From Streptococcus hyointestinalis (GTDB taxonomy: Bacteria > Bacillota > Bacilli > Lactobacillales > Streptococcaceae): a stretch of DNA of 64,000 nucleotides. The notes under the pieces are model-generated. The model made no database searches. It was not told the DNA's origin and worked only from the letters and a program-made list of their open reading frames with translations. The translations under genes were made by a program, and so were the position numbers. The stretch is from the NCBI RefSeq assembly GCF_900459405.1, contig NZ_UHFN01000007.1, positions 1,550,001-1,614,000 on the forward strand, read 5' to 3'. Shown one piece after another: positions 1 through 8,660 of the stretch (positions within the stretch are counted from its first letter, which is position 1; the number at the start of each line of letters is the position of its first letter).

Positions 1-971
1 TTAAGTCCCATATTGTCCCAAAGGAGAGGATACATAGACCACTGCGTGAAACCTGGCATAGTGTTGAGCTCATTGAGGTAGATGTGACCGTCCTCTGTCA
101 GGAAAAAGTCACAGCGCGACAAGCCACAGCCACCAATTGCCTTGAAAGCTTTGCTAGCGTAATGGCGCATTTTTTCTGCTGTTTCTGCTGGCAATTCAGC
201 AGGAATTGCCATAGTGATTTTATTGTCAATGTATTTTGCCTTGTAGTCATAAAAGGCAACGTCTTTGACCACTTCACCTGGCAAGGTGGTCTTAACATCT
301 GTATTGCCTAAAATACCAACCTCAATCTCACGTGCCACAACCCCTTGCTCGATGAGGATACGACTATCGTACTTGAGCGCAAGTGTAATCGCCTCAACCA
401 GCTCAGCGTCATTTTCTGCACGTGAAATACCGACACTTGAGCCCATATTGGCTGGCTTGACAAAGACAGGATAAGTCAATGTGTCATGGACATTAGCCAC
501 TGCCTCATCAAGGCTATCGCCATCCATGTAAGTCACGTAAGCCACCTGTGGCACACCAGTGCTCTCAAGGACGTGCTTGGTTGTAATCTTGTCCATAGCA
601 ACGCTTGATGAGAGGATATTGGTACCGACATAAGGCATTTTCAAAACCTCAAGAAAGCCTTGGATAGAGCCATCCTCACCCATCGGTCCATGAAGAACTG
701 GAAAAACAACAGCTCCTTCTTCGTAGATAGCACTTGGGCTAATGGCTTTGCTTTCATCAATGGTATGATTGGTCATCAGCTTTTCGTCATCAGCAGGCGC
801 TTCTATAAACTCCTGCGTCTTGATAAAGCGACCGTCTTGAGCGATAAAGTAGGTCTTGACAGTGAACTTATCATAATTCACTGCACGCATGACACTCTCA
901 GCAGATAAAACAGAGACCTCACGCTCTGCAGAACGCCCACCATACAAAATAATTAAGGTTTCTTTAGACAT
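1..971 (-). CDS. ddl: D-alanine--D-alanine ligase (partial, 3' end outside window)
   Basis: ATP-grasp ligase that joins two D-alanines for peptidoglycan precursors in the cytoplasm. The reading frame opens at the ATG at 971 ([20 protein letters not shown]) and runs off the left edge after 323 codons, so roughly 25 C-terminal residues are missing, judged from the usual length of about 348. Visible family motifs are HGPMGEDG, the ATP-grasp stretch [25 protein letters not shown] (the tyrosine form of the omega loop, typical of D-Ala rather than D-lactate ligases) and [10 protein letters not shown] near the active site. It is divergent from the phzF-like gene. The start is preceded on the minus strand by a purine-rich stretch. 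Identification is secure. Confidence 0.96.
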   Translation of the reverse strand, partial: MSKETLIILYGGRSAEREVSVLSAESVMRAVNYDKFTVKTYFIAQDGRFIKTQEFIEAPADDEKLMTNHTIDESKAISPSAIYEEGAVVFPVLHGPMGEDGSIQGFLEVLKMPYVGTNILSSSVAMDKITTKHVLESTGVPQVAYVTYMDGDSLDEAVANVHDTLTYPVFVKPANMGSSVGISRAENDAELVEAITLALKYDSRILIEQGVVAREIEVGILGNTDVKTTLPGEVVKDVAFYDYKAKYIDNKITMAIPAELPAETAEKMRHYASKAFKAIGGCGLSRCDFFLTEDGHIYLNELNTMPGFTQWSMYPLLWDNMGL

Positions 972-1093
972 AAAAGGTACTATTCCTAACTCTATTGGTT
1001 TTCCTAATTATAATACCACAAATTGCTTGAACTTTCAAAGTGACTTAGGGTTCTTAGCAAAAAGCATCTAAATGAATATAAAGCCATAAAATC

Positions 1094-1122
1094 TAGACAG
1101 AGGCTCCTGTTTATGATAGGAT
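1094..1122 (+). promoter_or_regulatory. Putative promoter of the PhzF-family gene
   Basis: TAGACA (1094-1099) and TAGGAT (1117-1122) are separated by 17 bp and lie just upstream of a strong AGAGGAGG ribosome binding site and the ATG at 1147. The hexamers are imperfect, so this is a weak call. Confidence 0.35.
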
Positions 1123-1146
1123 AGGAAAAAAACAGAGGAGGCCTCC

Positions 1147-1932
1147 ATGAAGCAATACATTATTAACGCTTTTTCTGATCAACCTTTCACTGGAAATCCC
1201 GCTGCAGTTTGTATTCTTGATACTTGGCTACCAGATAAGCTCATGCTAGCTATTGCCCAGCAAAATAATCTATCTGAAACGGCATTTGCGGTCAAAATTG
1301 GACAAAATTATCACCTTCGCTGGTTTACACCAGCAGCAGAAATTGACCTTTGTGGACATGCCACATTGGCTACTGCTTTTGTCATCATGAACTTTTACGA
1401 TACGAGCTTAGATACTGTTTGTTTTGACACACTTAGTGGGAGATTGTCAGTCACTAGAGAAGACGAGCGCTATCAAATGACCTTTCCAAGCTATAATCTT
1501 ACACAAGTTCCTATCACAACAGATATGCTAGATGTCATTGGGGTTGAGCCTATTGAGGCTTGGTTAGGACGTGATCTTGTTCTCGTTCTTGATAGCGAAC
1601 AAGCCGTTAGAGAGTGTCATCCTCAGTTAGACAAAGCTTGTCACTTAGACGGTCTACTTCTTCACATTACAGCAAAGGGACAAACAGATTTTGACTGCGT
1701 ATCACGCTCATTTGCACCAAAATTAGGAATAGACGAAGATCCTGTATGTGGCTCTGGTCATTGTCATCTTGCTCCTCTCTGGTCCAAAAAGCTTAACCAA
1801 ACACATATAAAAGCTTACCAAGCATCTGCACGTGGCGGCACACTTTATTGCACCTTATCAGAAAAACAAGTTTTACTTTCAGGTACTGCACACGTTTTTG
1901 CTTGCGCTGAACTTTTCCTCACAAACAACTAA
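1147..1932 (+). CDS. PhzF-family isomerase/epimerase-like protein
   Basis: A 261-residue member of the PhzF (phenazine biosynthesis-like) superfamily, which shares the diaminopimelate-epimerase fold. The N-terminus has the family signature FSDQPFTGNPAAVC, the conserved glutamate in NLSETAF, DLCGHATLATAF, and near the C-terminus EDPVCGSGHCHLAP. Length matches the family (about 260-300). The start at 1147 has an AGAGGAGG ribosome binding site 6 nt upstream. It is monocistronic, divergent from ddl, and ends in its own terminator. The natural substrate of the streptococcal homologues is not known to me; a role in phenazine synthesis is not implied. Confidence 0.88.
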   Translation: MKQYIINAFSDQPFTGNPAAVCILDTWLPDKLMLAIAQQNNLSETAFAVKIGQNYHLRWFTPAAEIDLCGHATLATAFVIMNFYDTSLDTVCFDTLSGRLSVTREDERYQMTFPSYNLTQVPITTDMLDVIGVEPIEAWLGRDLVLVLDSEQAVRECHPQLDKACHLDGLLLHITAKGQTDFDCVSRSFAPKLGIDEDPVCGSGHCHLAPLWSKKLNQTHIKAYQASARGGTLYCTLSEKQVLLSGTAHVFACAELFLTNN

Positions 1933-1961
1933 GCGTCTAAAATATTTTAGACGCTTTTTTT
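1931..1961 (+). terminator. Rho-independent terminator of the PhzF-family gene
   Basis: A perfect 26-nt palindrome (1931-1956, arms AAGCGTCTAAAAT) overlapping the stop codon and followed by a T run. It also lies directly after the stop of the convergent gene at 1963, where the following bases are moderately U-rich, so it may act in both directions. Confidence 0.9.
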
Positions 1962-1962
1962 A

Positions 1963-3282
1963 CTAGAAATTAAAGACATCGTTCAAGTTTTCTGCCATGG
2001 TTGGATGGGTGAAGACTTGATTTTTGATGTAAGTGTATGGGATGTGGTTGTCCATCGCCATTTTGATGAGGTTGATAATCTCTTGTGAGCCTTGCCCAAA
2101 GAGCGTCGCACCTAGGATTTCATTGGTTTCTGGGCTAACGTTGACCTTGTAGATACCACGCAGGTCATTGTTGACATGTGCTCTTGGCATAGCTGCCACA
2201 CGCAATTCATTGGTCTTGTAGGCAATGCCTTTTGCCTTGAGTTCGGCTTCTTTGAGTCCGACGCTAGACAAGGCTGGCTCGATGAAGGTAGTATTTGGCA
2301 CGTTTTGACGCTTAGACAGACTATAGTCGCCATTTCCAGTGAGACGCCCAAAGACGATACGGAAATCATCTAGTGAGGTGTAGGTGAACTGCAAGCCGCC
2401 ATTGACATCACCAACAGCATAGACACCAGCTACACTGGTCTCACAATAGTCATCTACCTGAATAGCACGGCGCTCTGTAAGAGCAATATCCGTATTTTCA
2501 AGACCCAGACCTTCGATATTTGGCTTACGTCCAGTAGCATAGAGTACCACATCAAAGGTATAATCACCGTCCTCAGCGCTTAGGACAACCTGCTCACCAG
2601 CGTTTTTAACACCAGCCACACGAGCATTGACCTTGAAGGTGATACCGTCTTCTTCAAGGTAGTCTCTAGCCAGTTGAGCAACGACAGGCTCTTCACGTGG
2701 TAAAATCTTGTCTCCTGCTTCAAAGACGGTGACCTTTGTCCCTAGCTTGCTATAGAGACTAGCAAACTCTAAGCCGATATTACCTCCACCGATGATACCT
2801 AGGCTAGCTGGCTGTTTGTCAAGGTTTTGGATACCTGTGCTATCAACGACATTTTTAGTCTCCAAAAGCCCTGGTATAGGAAGGACATTGGACTGCGCTC
2901 CTGTGTTGATGACAATGGTTTCAGCGGTAAGCTGCTCAACGTCACTACCAGCTGTGATTTCAACGACTTTGTTTGAGACAAAGCGTGCTTTGGCATTGTA
3001 GATATCGACACCTGCGCCTGCTACTGTATCATAGTTTTTCTGGCGTAAGCGTGTTGTCACCACATCTTTTTGCGCCATAGTCTCAGCAAAGCCAAGATTT
3101 TCCTCTGCTGCGACAATCATGGTCTTGGTTGGAATACAGCCGATATTGATACAAGTACCACCGTACATCTTGCTGTCTTGCTCAACGAGGGCAACTTTTT
3201 TGCCTAGCTGACTCATCTTGGCAGCCAAAGTTTTCCCTGCCTTACCAAATCCAATAACCAATATATCGTATGTTTTAACCAT
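1963..3282 (-). CDS. RclA/Har-like FAD pyridine nucleotide-disulfide oxidoreductase
   Basis: Flavoprotein disulfide reductase of 439 residues: FAD-binding Rossmann motif near the N-terminus (VIGFGKAGKTLA), redox pair GGTCINIGCIPTK, NAD(P)H-binding GGGNIGLEFASLYSKLG around residue 170, second FAD motif YAVGDVNGG, and C-terminal dimerisation motif FTHPTMAENL. The CINIGC motif with IPTK resembles E. coli RclA and the hypothiocyanous acid reductase Har described in pneumococcus; that specificity is inferred. The start is set at 3282 because GGAGG lies 8 nt upstream; a longer TTG-started form would put the ribosome site inside the gene. Transcribed alone, with a clear promoter. Confidence 0.88.
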   Translation of the reverse strand: MVKTYDILVIGFGKAGKTLAAKMSQLGKKVALVEQDSKMYGGTCINIGCIPTKTMIVAAEENLGFAETMAQKDVVTTRLRQKNYDTVAGAGVDIYNAKARFVSNKVVEITAGSDVEQLTAETIVINTGAQSNVLPIPGLLETKNVVDSTGIQNLDKQPASLGIIGGGNIGLEFASLYSKLGTKVTVFEAGDKILPREEPVVAQLARDYLEEDGITFKVNARVAGVKNAGEQVVLSAEDGDYTFDVVLYATGRKPNIEGLGLENTDIALTERRAIQVDDYCETSVAGVYAVGDVNGGLQFTYTSLDDFRIVFGRLTGNGDYSLSKRQNVPNTTFIEPALSSVGLKEAELKAKGIAYKTNELRVAAMPRAHVNNDLRGIYKVNVSPETNEILGATLFGQGSQEIINLIKMAMDNHIPYTYIKNQVFTHPTMAENLNDVFNF

Positions 3283-3308
3283 ATTTTCCTCCAAATAAGT
3301 ATTTACCT

Positions 3309-3335
3309 ACACAGTCTATTTAGTAGACAAAGTGT
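3309..3335. promoter_or_regulatory. Imperfect dyad just downstream of the promoter, candidate operator
   Basis: Inverted arms ACAC-a-GTCTA and TAGAC-aaa-GTGT around a 5-7 nt centre lie 20 bp downstream of the -10, in the leader of the reductase mRNA. Position and symmetry suit a repressor operator. No regulator gene is adjacent. Confidence 0.35.
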
Positions 3336-3354
3336 TGTGTTTTGGTTAGTTTTT

Positions 3355-3384
3355 ATTATATCAAGTTTCAAATGACTTTGTCAC
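3355..3384 (-). promoter_or_regulatory. Promoter of the RclA/Har-like reductase
   Basis: Minus-strand GTGACA (3379-3384), 18 bp spacer, TATAAT (3355-3360) preceded by TG two bases earlier (extended -10). Transcription would start near 3348. Confidence 0.7.
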
Positions 3385-3418
3385 AAATCTGCTACGGGCT
3401 GATTTGTGGTACTCAAAA

Positions 3419-3445
3419 ACCCCAAATGCTAAGGCGTTTGGGGTT
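3419..3445 (-). terminator. Terminator of transketolase
   Basis: Stem AACCCCAAATGC / GCGTTTGGGGTT with a TAAG loop, 6 bp after the tkt stop codon, followed on the minus strand by TTTTTG. Confidence 0.85.
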
Positions 3446-3451
3446 ATAAGA

Positions 3452-5425
3452 TTAGTCTAAGCCTTTAACGACATTAACGACATTTTCAACAGTGAAGCCG
3501 TAGTTGTCGATAACGGTTTGTGCTGGCGCAGAAGCACCGAATTTGTCGATACCGATAACTGCACCGTCAAGACCAACATATTTGTACCAGCTTTGTGTTG
3601 CTGCCATTTCTACAGCCACACGACGGCGGATGTTGCTTGGTAGGATTTCTTCTTTGTAAGCAGCGTCTTGTGCGTCAAAGAGGTCAGTTGATGGCACTGA
3701 TACCACACGCACTTTAGCGCCTTCTTCTGCCAAGACTTTAGCGGCTTTGACTGCCAAGTTCACTTCAGAACCTGAAGCAAGGAGAATAGTGTCAAAGTCT
3801 GCTGCGCTTTCATAAACTACATAAGCACCTTTAGCAACCTTATCAAAGTCTGTGCCTTCTTCGACAGTCAAGTTTTGACGAGTGAGGACAAGAGCTGATG
3901 GTGTAGATTGGCTCTTAAGCGCCAAGTACCAAGCAGCTTGTGTTTCACGAGCGTCTGCTGGGCGGAAGACGTTGAGGTTTGGCATAGCACGAAGTCCAGC
4001 TAAATGTTCGATTGGCTCATGTGTAGGACCATCTTCACCAACAGCGATAGAGTCGTGGGTAAAGACATAAGTCACAGGAAGACCTTGCAACGCTGACAAG
4101 CGCATAGCTGCTTTCACATAGTCAGAGAAGACAAAGAAAGTACCACCATAGACACGAAGTCCGCCGTGCGCAGAAAGACCGTTCAAGATAGTTCCCATGG
4201 CAAACTCACGCACACCAAACTGGATGTTGCGGTTAAGTGGATGAGTGCTGTCTTGGAGACCATCCTCTTTGATGTAGGTCATGTTTGAGTGAGCAAGGTC
4301 AGCTGAACCACCAAGGAAGTTTGGCATCACGCTAGCAGCCACGTTCAAAGCGTCTTGTGAAGAGTTACGAGTGGCTTGTGAGAAGCCTGCTTCAAGTGCT
4401 GGGAAGTCTGGTTTGATTTCAACAGGGTCTTTACCAGCGAGAATAGCAGATACTTCTTCTGCCAATTCTGGGTAAGCTTGTTTGTAGTCTTCGACTAATT
4501 TGACCCAAGCGTCGTAAGCTGCTTCACCACGTTCAGCAACGTTGGTTTTGAAATCTGCATAGACTTCTTCTGGCACTTCAAACGGTGCGTAGTCCCAACC
4601 AAGGTTTTCACGAGTGGCTTGTGTTTCTTCAGCACCAAGAGGAGCTCCGTGAGTAGCATTTGTGCCTTGTTTGTTTGGAGAACCGTAACCAATCACTGTT
4701 TTCACTTCGATAAGAGATGGTTTACCAGATTTTTTCGCTTCTTCAACAGCAGCGTTGATAGCGTCAACGTCAGTACCATCTTCAATCAAAGCAGTGTGCC
4801 AGCCGTAAGCGTCATAGCGTTCACGAACATTTTCTGTAAAGGCGTCTTCTGTACCACCATCCAAGCAGATGTTGTTTGAATCGTAAAGAACAATAAGTTT
4901 GTCTAGCTTTTGAAGACCAGCGTATGACGCTGCTTCACCAGACACACCTTCCATGAGGTCGCCATCACCACAGATGACATAAGTATAGTGGTCAAAGATG
5001 TTGTAACCTTCACGGTTGTACTTAGCAGCAAGGAAACGTTCAGCTTGGGCAAAACCAGTTGCTGTTGAAATCCCTTGACCAAGAGGTCCAGTTGTTGTAT
5101 CTACACCAGCTGTGTGACCGTATTCTGGGTGACCTGGTGTTTTAGAACCCCATTGGCGGAAGTTCTTGATTTCTTCGATAGAAACGTCTTTAAAGCCTGA
5201 GAGGTGAAGAAGAGCATAGAGCAACATAGAACCGTGTCCAGCTGAGAGGATGAAACGGTCACGGTTAATCCAGTTAGGCTGTTCTGGATTGATACGCATT
5301 TGCTTAGTGAAAAGGCTGTAAGCCATAGGGGCAGCACCCATGACAACACCTGGGTGACCAGATTTTGATTTTTCAATCGCATCAACACCCAAAAAACGAA
5401 TCGCATTAACAGATAAATTAGACAT
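3452..5425 (-). CDS. tkt: Transketolase
   Basis: Thiamine-diphosphate enzyme of 657 residues, the usual length, that moves two-carbon units between pentose, hexose and triose phosphates. Visible are KSGHPG near the N-terminus, the substrate-loop [15 protein letters not shown], the ThDP/metal motif GDGDLMEG with NNICLDG about 30 residues later, and the pyrimidine domain [18 protein letters not shown]. Ribosome site AAGGAG precedes the ATG at 5425. It is the last gene of the ascorbate locus, downstream of ulaG in the same orientation, so besides its general role it is placed to consume the xylulose-5-phosphate made by UlaF. Spacing of 187 bp with two hairpins suggests partly independent expression. 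Confidence 0.96.
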   Translation of the reverse strand: MSNLSVNAIRFLGVDAIEKSKSGHPGVVMGAAPMAYSLFTKQMRINPEQPNWINRDRFILSAGHGSMLLYALLHLSGFKDVSIEEIKNFRQWGSKTPGHPEYGHTAGVDTTTGPLGQGISTATGFAQAERFLAAKYNREGYNIFDHYTYVICGDGDLMEGVSGEAASYAGLQKLDKLIVLYDSNNICLDGGTEDAFTENVRERYDAYGWHTALIEDGTDVDAINAAVEEAKKSGKPSLIEVKTVIGYGSPNKQGTNATHGAPLGAEETQATRENLGWDYAPFEVPEEVYADFKTNVAERGEAAYDAWVKLVEDYKQAYPELAEEVSAILAGKDPVEIKPDFPALEAGFSQATRNSSQDALNVAASVMPNFLGGSADLAHSNMTYIKEDGLQDSTHPLNRNIQFGVREFAMGTILNGLSAHGGLRVYGGTFFVFSDYVKAAMRLSALQGLPVTYVFTHDSIAVGEDGPTHEPIEHLAGLRAMPNLNVFRPADARETQAAWYLALKSQSTPSALVLTRQNLTVEEGTDFDKVAKGAYVVYESAADFDTILLASGSEVNLAVKAAKVLAEEGAKVRVVSVPSTDLFDAQDAAYKEEILPSNIRRRVAVEMAATQSWYKYVGLDGAVIGIDKFGASAPAQTVIDNYGFTVENVVNVVKGLD

Positions 5426-5483
5426 GTATTTCTCCTTTTTTTAGTTCACTTAACATCATACCATATTTTTGGCATCTTTTAAA

Positions 5484-5544
5484 ATATCCGCACATCGTGC
5501 GATATGCGGATATCAATCGTTTGGTTTTAAGGACAAGCTTGTCC
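5484..5544 (-). other. Two inverted repeats between ulaG and tkt
   Basis: First, ATATCCGCA (5484-5492) pairs with TGCGGATAT (5505-5513) with a smaller ATCG/CGAT dyad inside; on the minus strand it is followed by TTTTAA, so it may be a weak ulaG terminator. Second, GGACAAGCTTGTCC (5531-5544) is a perfect 14-bp palindrome that could be an operator for tkt. A minus-strand TATGAT about 40 bp upstream of tkt may be its -10. Confidence 0.5.
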
Positions 5545-5612
5545 CAAGAAACACGGCAACTAAATTCAATCTCTTTTATAGGACGGATTTGTTAAAATAG
5601 AGGGAGAGTTTC

Positions 5613-6704
5613 TTATAGAAGAGCTTTGAATTGGATGTTAGAGTCGTGTTCAAAGGCATCGTCAAATCCACGTGGGTGGTGATATTCAATTCTGTCTTTG
5701 TCTTGTGGATAAGTGTACTTGCCACCAACTTCCCAAATGAATGGGTGGAAATCATATTGGAGACGTTCTTTTCTCATCTTCCAAAGAGCTAAGATTTCAT
5801 CAGTTGATGCCATGAAGTTTGACCAGATGTCATAGTGCACTGGGATGATGACTTTAGCACGAAGATTTTCAGCCATACGAAGAAGATCGATTGAAGTCAT
5901 CTTGTCTTGGATACCAACTGGGTTGTCACCGTAGTTGTTGATAGCCACATCAATATCAAAGTCTTTACCGTGTTTTGCAAAGTAGTTTGAGAAGTGTGAG
6001 TCTGCACCGTGGTAGATTGTTCCACCAGGAGTTTCAAAGACGTAGTTAACAGCCTTACGAGCCATTTCTTCGTCTGTTACAGCAAGACCTTTAAGGTTGT
6101 CGTCATTTTCCTTAGCACCTTCAACTGGAAGGGTTACAAGACATGTACGGTCAAAGGATTCAACAGCTGTTACTTTCACATCTTTAAATTCAAAGCTGTC
6201 GCCTGGTTTGATGACGATGATACGGTCTTCTGGCACACCCCATTTTTTCCAAATTTCGCCACATTCATATGGTCCTACGAATTTCACGTGGTCAAGTTTT
6301 GGATTGTTGACAATCGCTGCTGCTGTGTTGATGTCAATATGGTCACTGTGGAAGTGAGACACAAGATAGTAGTCCAATTCATTGATGGCAAATGGATCGA
6401 TAACCATTGGTTGTACACGGAGGTTTGGTTGCAATTTACGCACACCAGCCATGTTTGCCATTTGGTGTCCCCAAACCATGTCTTTTACTTTCTTAGTAGA
6501 TTTACCACGGTTTGACCACAAGTCCATAACGATGTTAGCGCCACCTGGTGTTTTAATCCAAACACCACAGTTACCTAGCCACCACATGGCAAAGTTGTCT
6601 TTTGGCACAACTTCTTCTTCGATTTCTTCGTTAAGCCAAGTTCCCCATTCTGGGAAAGTTGATAGAATCCATGATTCTCTTGTAATATCTTTCACGTTAG
6701 CCAT
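5613..6704 (-). CDS. ulaG: L-ascorbate-6-phosphate lactonase
   Basis: Metallo-beta-lactamase-fold enzyme (363 residues) that hydrolyses L-ascorbate 6-phosphate to 3-keto-L-gulonate 6-phosphate. The metal-binding motif SHFHSDHIDIN sits about one third in; further ligand-bearing stretches are YHGADSHFSNYF and IPVHYDIWSNF. Length agrees with UlaG (about 354-363). An AAGGAGGAA ribosome site precedes the ATG at 6704. It is transcribed from its own promoter, which carries the same operator/cre module found upstream of ulaA, although it lies about 7.5 kb from it, downstream of the regulator gene. Confidence 0.95.
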   Translation of the reverse strand: MANVKDITRESWILSTFPEWGTWLNEEIEEEVVPKDNFAMWWLGNCGVWIKTPGGANIVMDLWSNRGKSTKKVKDMVWGHQMANMAGVRKLQPNLRVQPMVIDPFAINELDYYLVSHFHSDHIDINTAAAIVNNPKLDHVKFVGPYECGEIWKKWGVPEDRIIVIKPGDSFEFKDVKVTAVESFDRTCLVTLPVEGAKENDDNLKGLAVTDEEMARKAVNYVFETPGGTIYHGADSHFSNYFAKHGKDFDIDVAINNYGDNPVGIQDKMTSIDLLRMAENLRAKVIIPVHYDIWSNFMASTDEILALWKMRKERLQYDFHPFIWEVGGKYTYPQDKDRIEYHHPRGFDDAFEHDSNIQFKALL

Positions 6705-6749
6705 TTGCTAATTCCTCCTTGAGTTTTATTACTTTTTTCTTACACTATT

Positions 6750-6817
6750 AGTATACCTCTTGTAAGCGCAAACAAAAAGACCAAGAAACACACAGTTGTG
6801 TGTGCAGAACTAGACTC
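6750..6817 (-). promoter_or_regulatory. ulaG promoter with cre site and ula operator dyad
   Basis: On the minus strand: -10 TATACT (6750-6755); no good -35; a cre match TTGTAAGCGCAAACA (6760-6774, written on the + strand) covering the -35 area; and the dyad CACACA-GTTG-TGTGTG (6789-6804) centred near -53. The 42-bp block 6776-6817 matches the ulaA upstream block at 39 of 42 positions with identical spacing to the -10. A weak -35 with an upstream dyad suggests an activator, most simply the PRD regulator encoded next door, plus CcpA repression. Confidence 0.8.
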
Positions 6818-6843
6818 TAATATAATTCACACAACCTAAAAAC

Positions 6844-6862
6844 GCTTGGAAAAATTCCAAGC
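6844..6862 (-). terminator. Terminator of the ula regulator gene
   Basis: GCTTGGAA-AAA-TTCCAAGC immediately after the stop codon, followed on the minus strand by GTTTTTAG. Confidence 0.85.
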
Positions 6863-8524
6863 TTACTTTAAATCACGTAATAATTCATCACGAAAGACTT
6901 TTTCTAATTGATTGCGCAAAACGTAGCGCTCAGACTCATCCTTGACGTAGTGTCCTAAGAGCTGATCCAAATCCTGAGCCAAGTCCTCATGCGTTCGCTT
7001 ACCGTTTGAGTAGACAAAGGAGACTAGGCGAATGATATCGTCATTGGTGAGTACAGGATTGACCACTAGCATGGGCAGCTTCGTCTCAATACCATCACTC
7101 GTTGCTATCACGACGTCAGCAGCCACAATATCTCTGACACTATTGAACTGCTCAGAGGTAAAGACTGCCTCAATCCGTGCCTGTGGAATGTAGCGCTGGC
7201 ATTGCTTGAGCAGAAACTTGCGTGAGCCGATTCCCTCATCACACACTATGATGACCTTTGGCTGATAGCGATCCTGTGCGCCGATATGATAGAGTGCCCC
7301 TCCCAGATGAATGGTCAAATAGGCAATGTCATCATCATTGAGCTGGATAAACCAAGCTTCCTCCAAAATGTGAGCACAGGACTTGGTCATGGCAAAAAGA
7401 TTGCCGTACTTGGATTTTACTTGCTCTGTCATCGGATTTAGCGAGAAGATACCATAGGTCTTGCGGTACAGCAAAGCCTTACAATGCGTCAGTAATTGGT
7501 TAATCAGCTCGTCCTTGTGCTCAAGGGAGAGGTCATAGCGCTTTTCAAAAGCGTCTAAGAAAGACTTAATCACCTCCCGCATGGCGTCAAAGTCCGAACT
7601 GTAGTTGTGGCTGTCCTTGTCCTTTCTAAAAGAAAGGAGCAACATAGCGATAATACTGATTTCGACGTCGTCATAGGCAACGTGAAACTTATCTTCAAAG
7701 CCCTTTGCCATACACTCAGCGATGTGATACTCGATACGCTCTTTCGCCAGTAAAAACTCTTTTTCTAAACGTTTTCTCTCATCAGGACTGATGACCATAT
7801 TGCGGTAGCTCATCAAAAGATAAGGCAAGATGTTAAACATAAACTCGCTATCTTGCGTGTTTAGCTTTTTACCGAGTTCCTTTTTGGTCTCATCTAGCAA
7901 CTGCCGCAGATAATCGAGCTTAGCTGGGCAAAACAGCGTTTCATAGTCTGTGAACTCCACGATTTTATCGTGCATGATTTTTTGAAAACTATCAGACTCA
8001 GTGGTGTAAATATTGTAGAGCGTGCGGTGTACAAACTGAATTTTAGCCAAAGGGTGTGCATCTAGGTAGTAGCCTCTAGTCTTTGTGACATGGATTTGGA
8101 CATTATATTGCTCCAAGGACAAGCGCTCACGTAGGCTGTTGAGGTCATTAAGCACGGTGTTTCTGGAGACTTCAGTCAGCTGCATGAGCTTCTCAAGCGT
8201 CACACGACTATCCGCTACTGCGATGTAGACTAGCACTAGCTGTATACGCTCACGACTACTCATGACATAGCTATAAGCATCCAATTCTTCTAGCAATTGC
8301 CTACACGCTTCTTTTTGCTCCTCGTTTAGGACGATACCGACCCGTGGGAAACTCACTATCTTTTCTACATCGTCTGGTAACGATTCATTGATCTTATCCA
8401 AATGATAATAAATCTTTCGTCGTGACTGTCCTAAATGCTTTGAAATCGCCATGACCGTCTCAGGTTCATCCAGAGAAGTCAAATAAGACAGCAGTGCAGA
8501 ACTTTTCTTATCAAGCACAATCAT
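6863..8524 (-). CDS. PRD-containing transcriptional activator of the ascorbate locus (UlaR-like, BglG/MtlR type)
   Basis: A 553-residue regulator. Order of domains: N-terminal winged HTH (about residues 1-60, with a helix SRRKIYYHLDKIN), second HTH near 100-160 (EVSRNTVLNDLNSLRERL), two PTS regulatory domains (about 165-395), then an EIIB-like domain starting around 405 with the phosphorylatable cysteine in VIIVCDEGIGSRKF. No C-terminal EIIA domain is present. The start at 8524 has AAAGGAG upstream; an earlier ATG would include that site in the gene. It lies inside the ascorbate cluster between the aldolase gene and ulaG and is the likely binder of the repeated CACACA/TGTGTG dyads. DNA-binding rather than antitermination is inferred from the HTH domains. 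Confidence 0.88.
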   Translation of the reverse strand: MIVLDKKSSALLSYLTSLDEPETVMAISKHLGQSRRKIYYHLDKINESLPDDVEKIVSFPRVGIVLNEEQKEACRQLLEELDAYSYVMSSRERIQLVLVYIAVADSRVTLEKLMQLTEVSRNTVLNDLNSLRERLSLEQYNVQIHVTKTRGYYLDAHPLAKIQFVHRTLYNIYTTESDSFQKIMHDKIVEFTDYETLFCPAKLDYLRQLLDETKKELGKKLNTQDSEFMFNILPYLLMSYRNMVISPDERKRLEKEFLLAKERIEYHIAECMAKGFEDKFHVAYDDVEISIIAMLLLSFRKDKDSHNYSSDFDAMREVIKSFLDAFEKRYDLSLEHKDELINQLLTHCKALLYRKTYGIFSLNPMTEQVKSKYGNLFAMTKSCAHILEEAWFIQLNDDDIAYLTIHLGGALYHIGAQDRYQPKVIIVCDEGIGSRKFLLKQCQRYIPQARIEAVFTSEQFNSVRDIVAADVVIATSDGIETKLPMLVVNPVLTNDDIIRLVSFVYSNGKRTHEDLAQDLDQLLGHYVKDESERYVLRNQLEKVFRDELLRDLK

Positions 8525-8555
8525 TATGTGTTCTCCTTTTTCTAAGATCACTTCC

Positions 8556-8587
8556 ATTATATCATGTTTTTTGTGAAAACGCTTGCA
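8556..8587 (-). promoter_or_regulatory. Promoter and cre site of the ula regulator gene
   Basis: Minus-strand extended -10 TGATATAAT (hexamer at 8556-8561) lies 31 bp upstream of the start at 8524. The + strand TGAAAACGCTTGCA (8574-8587) matches the cre consensus and overlaps the expected -35, pointing to CcpA control of the regulator itself. Confidence 0.6.
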
Positions 8588-8606
8588 ATATGACTTACAG
8601 ACTGAA

Positions 8607-8641
8607 AAGACTTATCTCCACAGTCGAGGATGATAAGTCTT
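8607..8641 (-). terminator. Terminator of the F6P-aldolase gene
   Basis: Arms AAGACTTATC and GATAAGTCTT with a 15-nt loop; TTTT follows on the minus strand. Confidence 0.8.
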
Positions 8642-8660
8642 GTAATAGCACTAAAAGGGC

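Noticed and set aside
1147..1932. Phenazine biosynthesis
   Set aside because: Only a lone PhzF-family gene is present, with no other phz genes nearby; the family is widespread with other roles.
3283..3294. Longer TTG-started form of the RclA/Har-like reductase
   Set aside because: It would place the GGAGG ribosome site within the coding sequence; the ATG at 3282 is ideally spaced.
6009..6515. 168-codon open frame opposite ulaG
   Set aside because: Antisense to a strongly coding gene, odd composition (F/C/W-rich) and no initiation signal.
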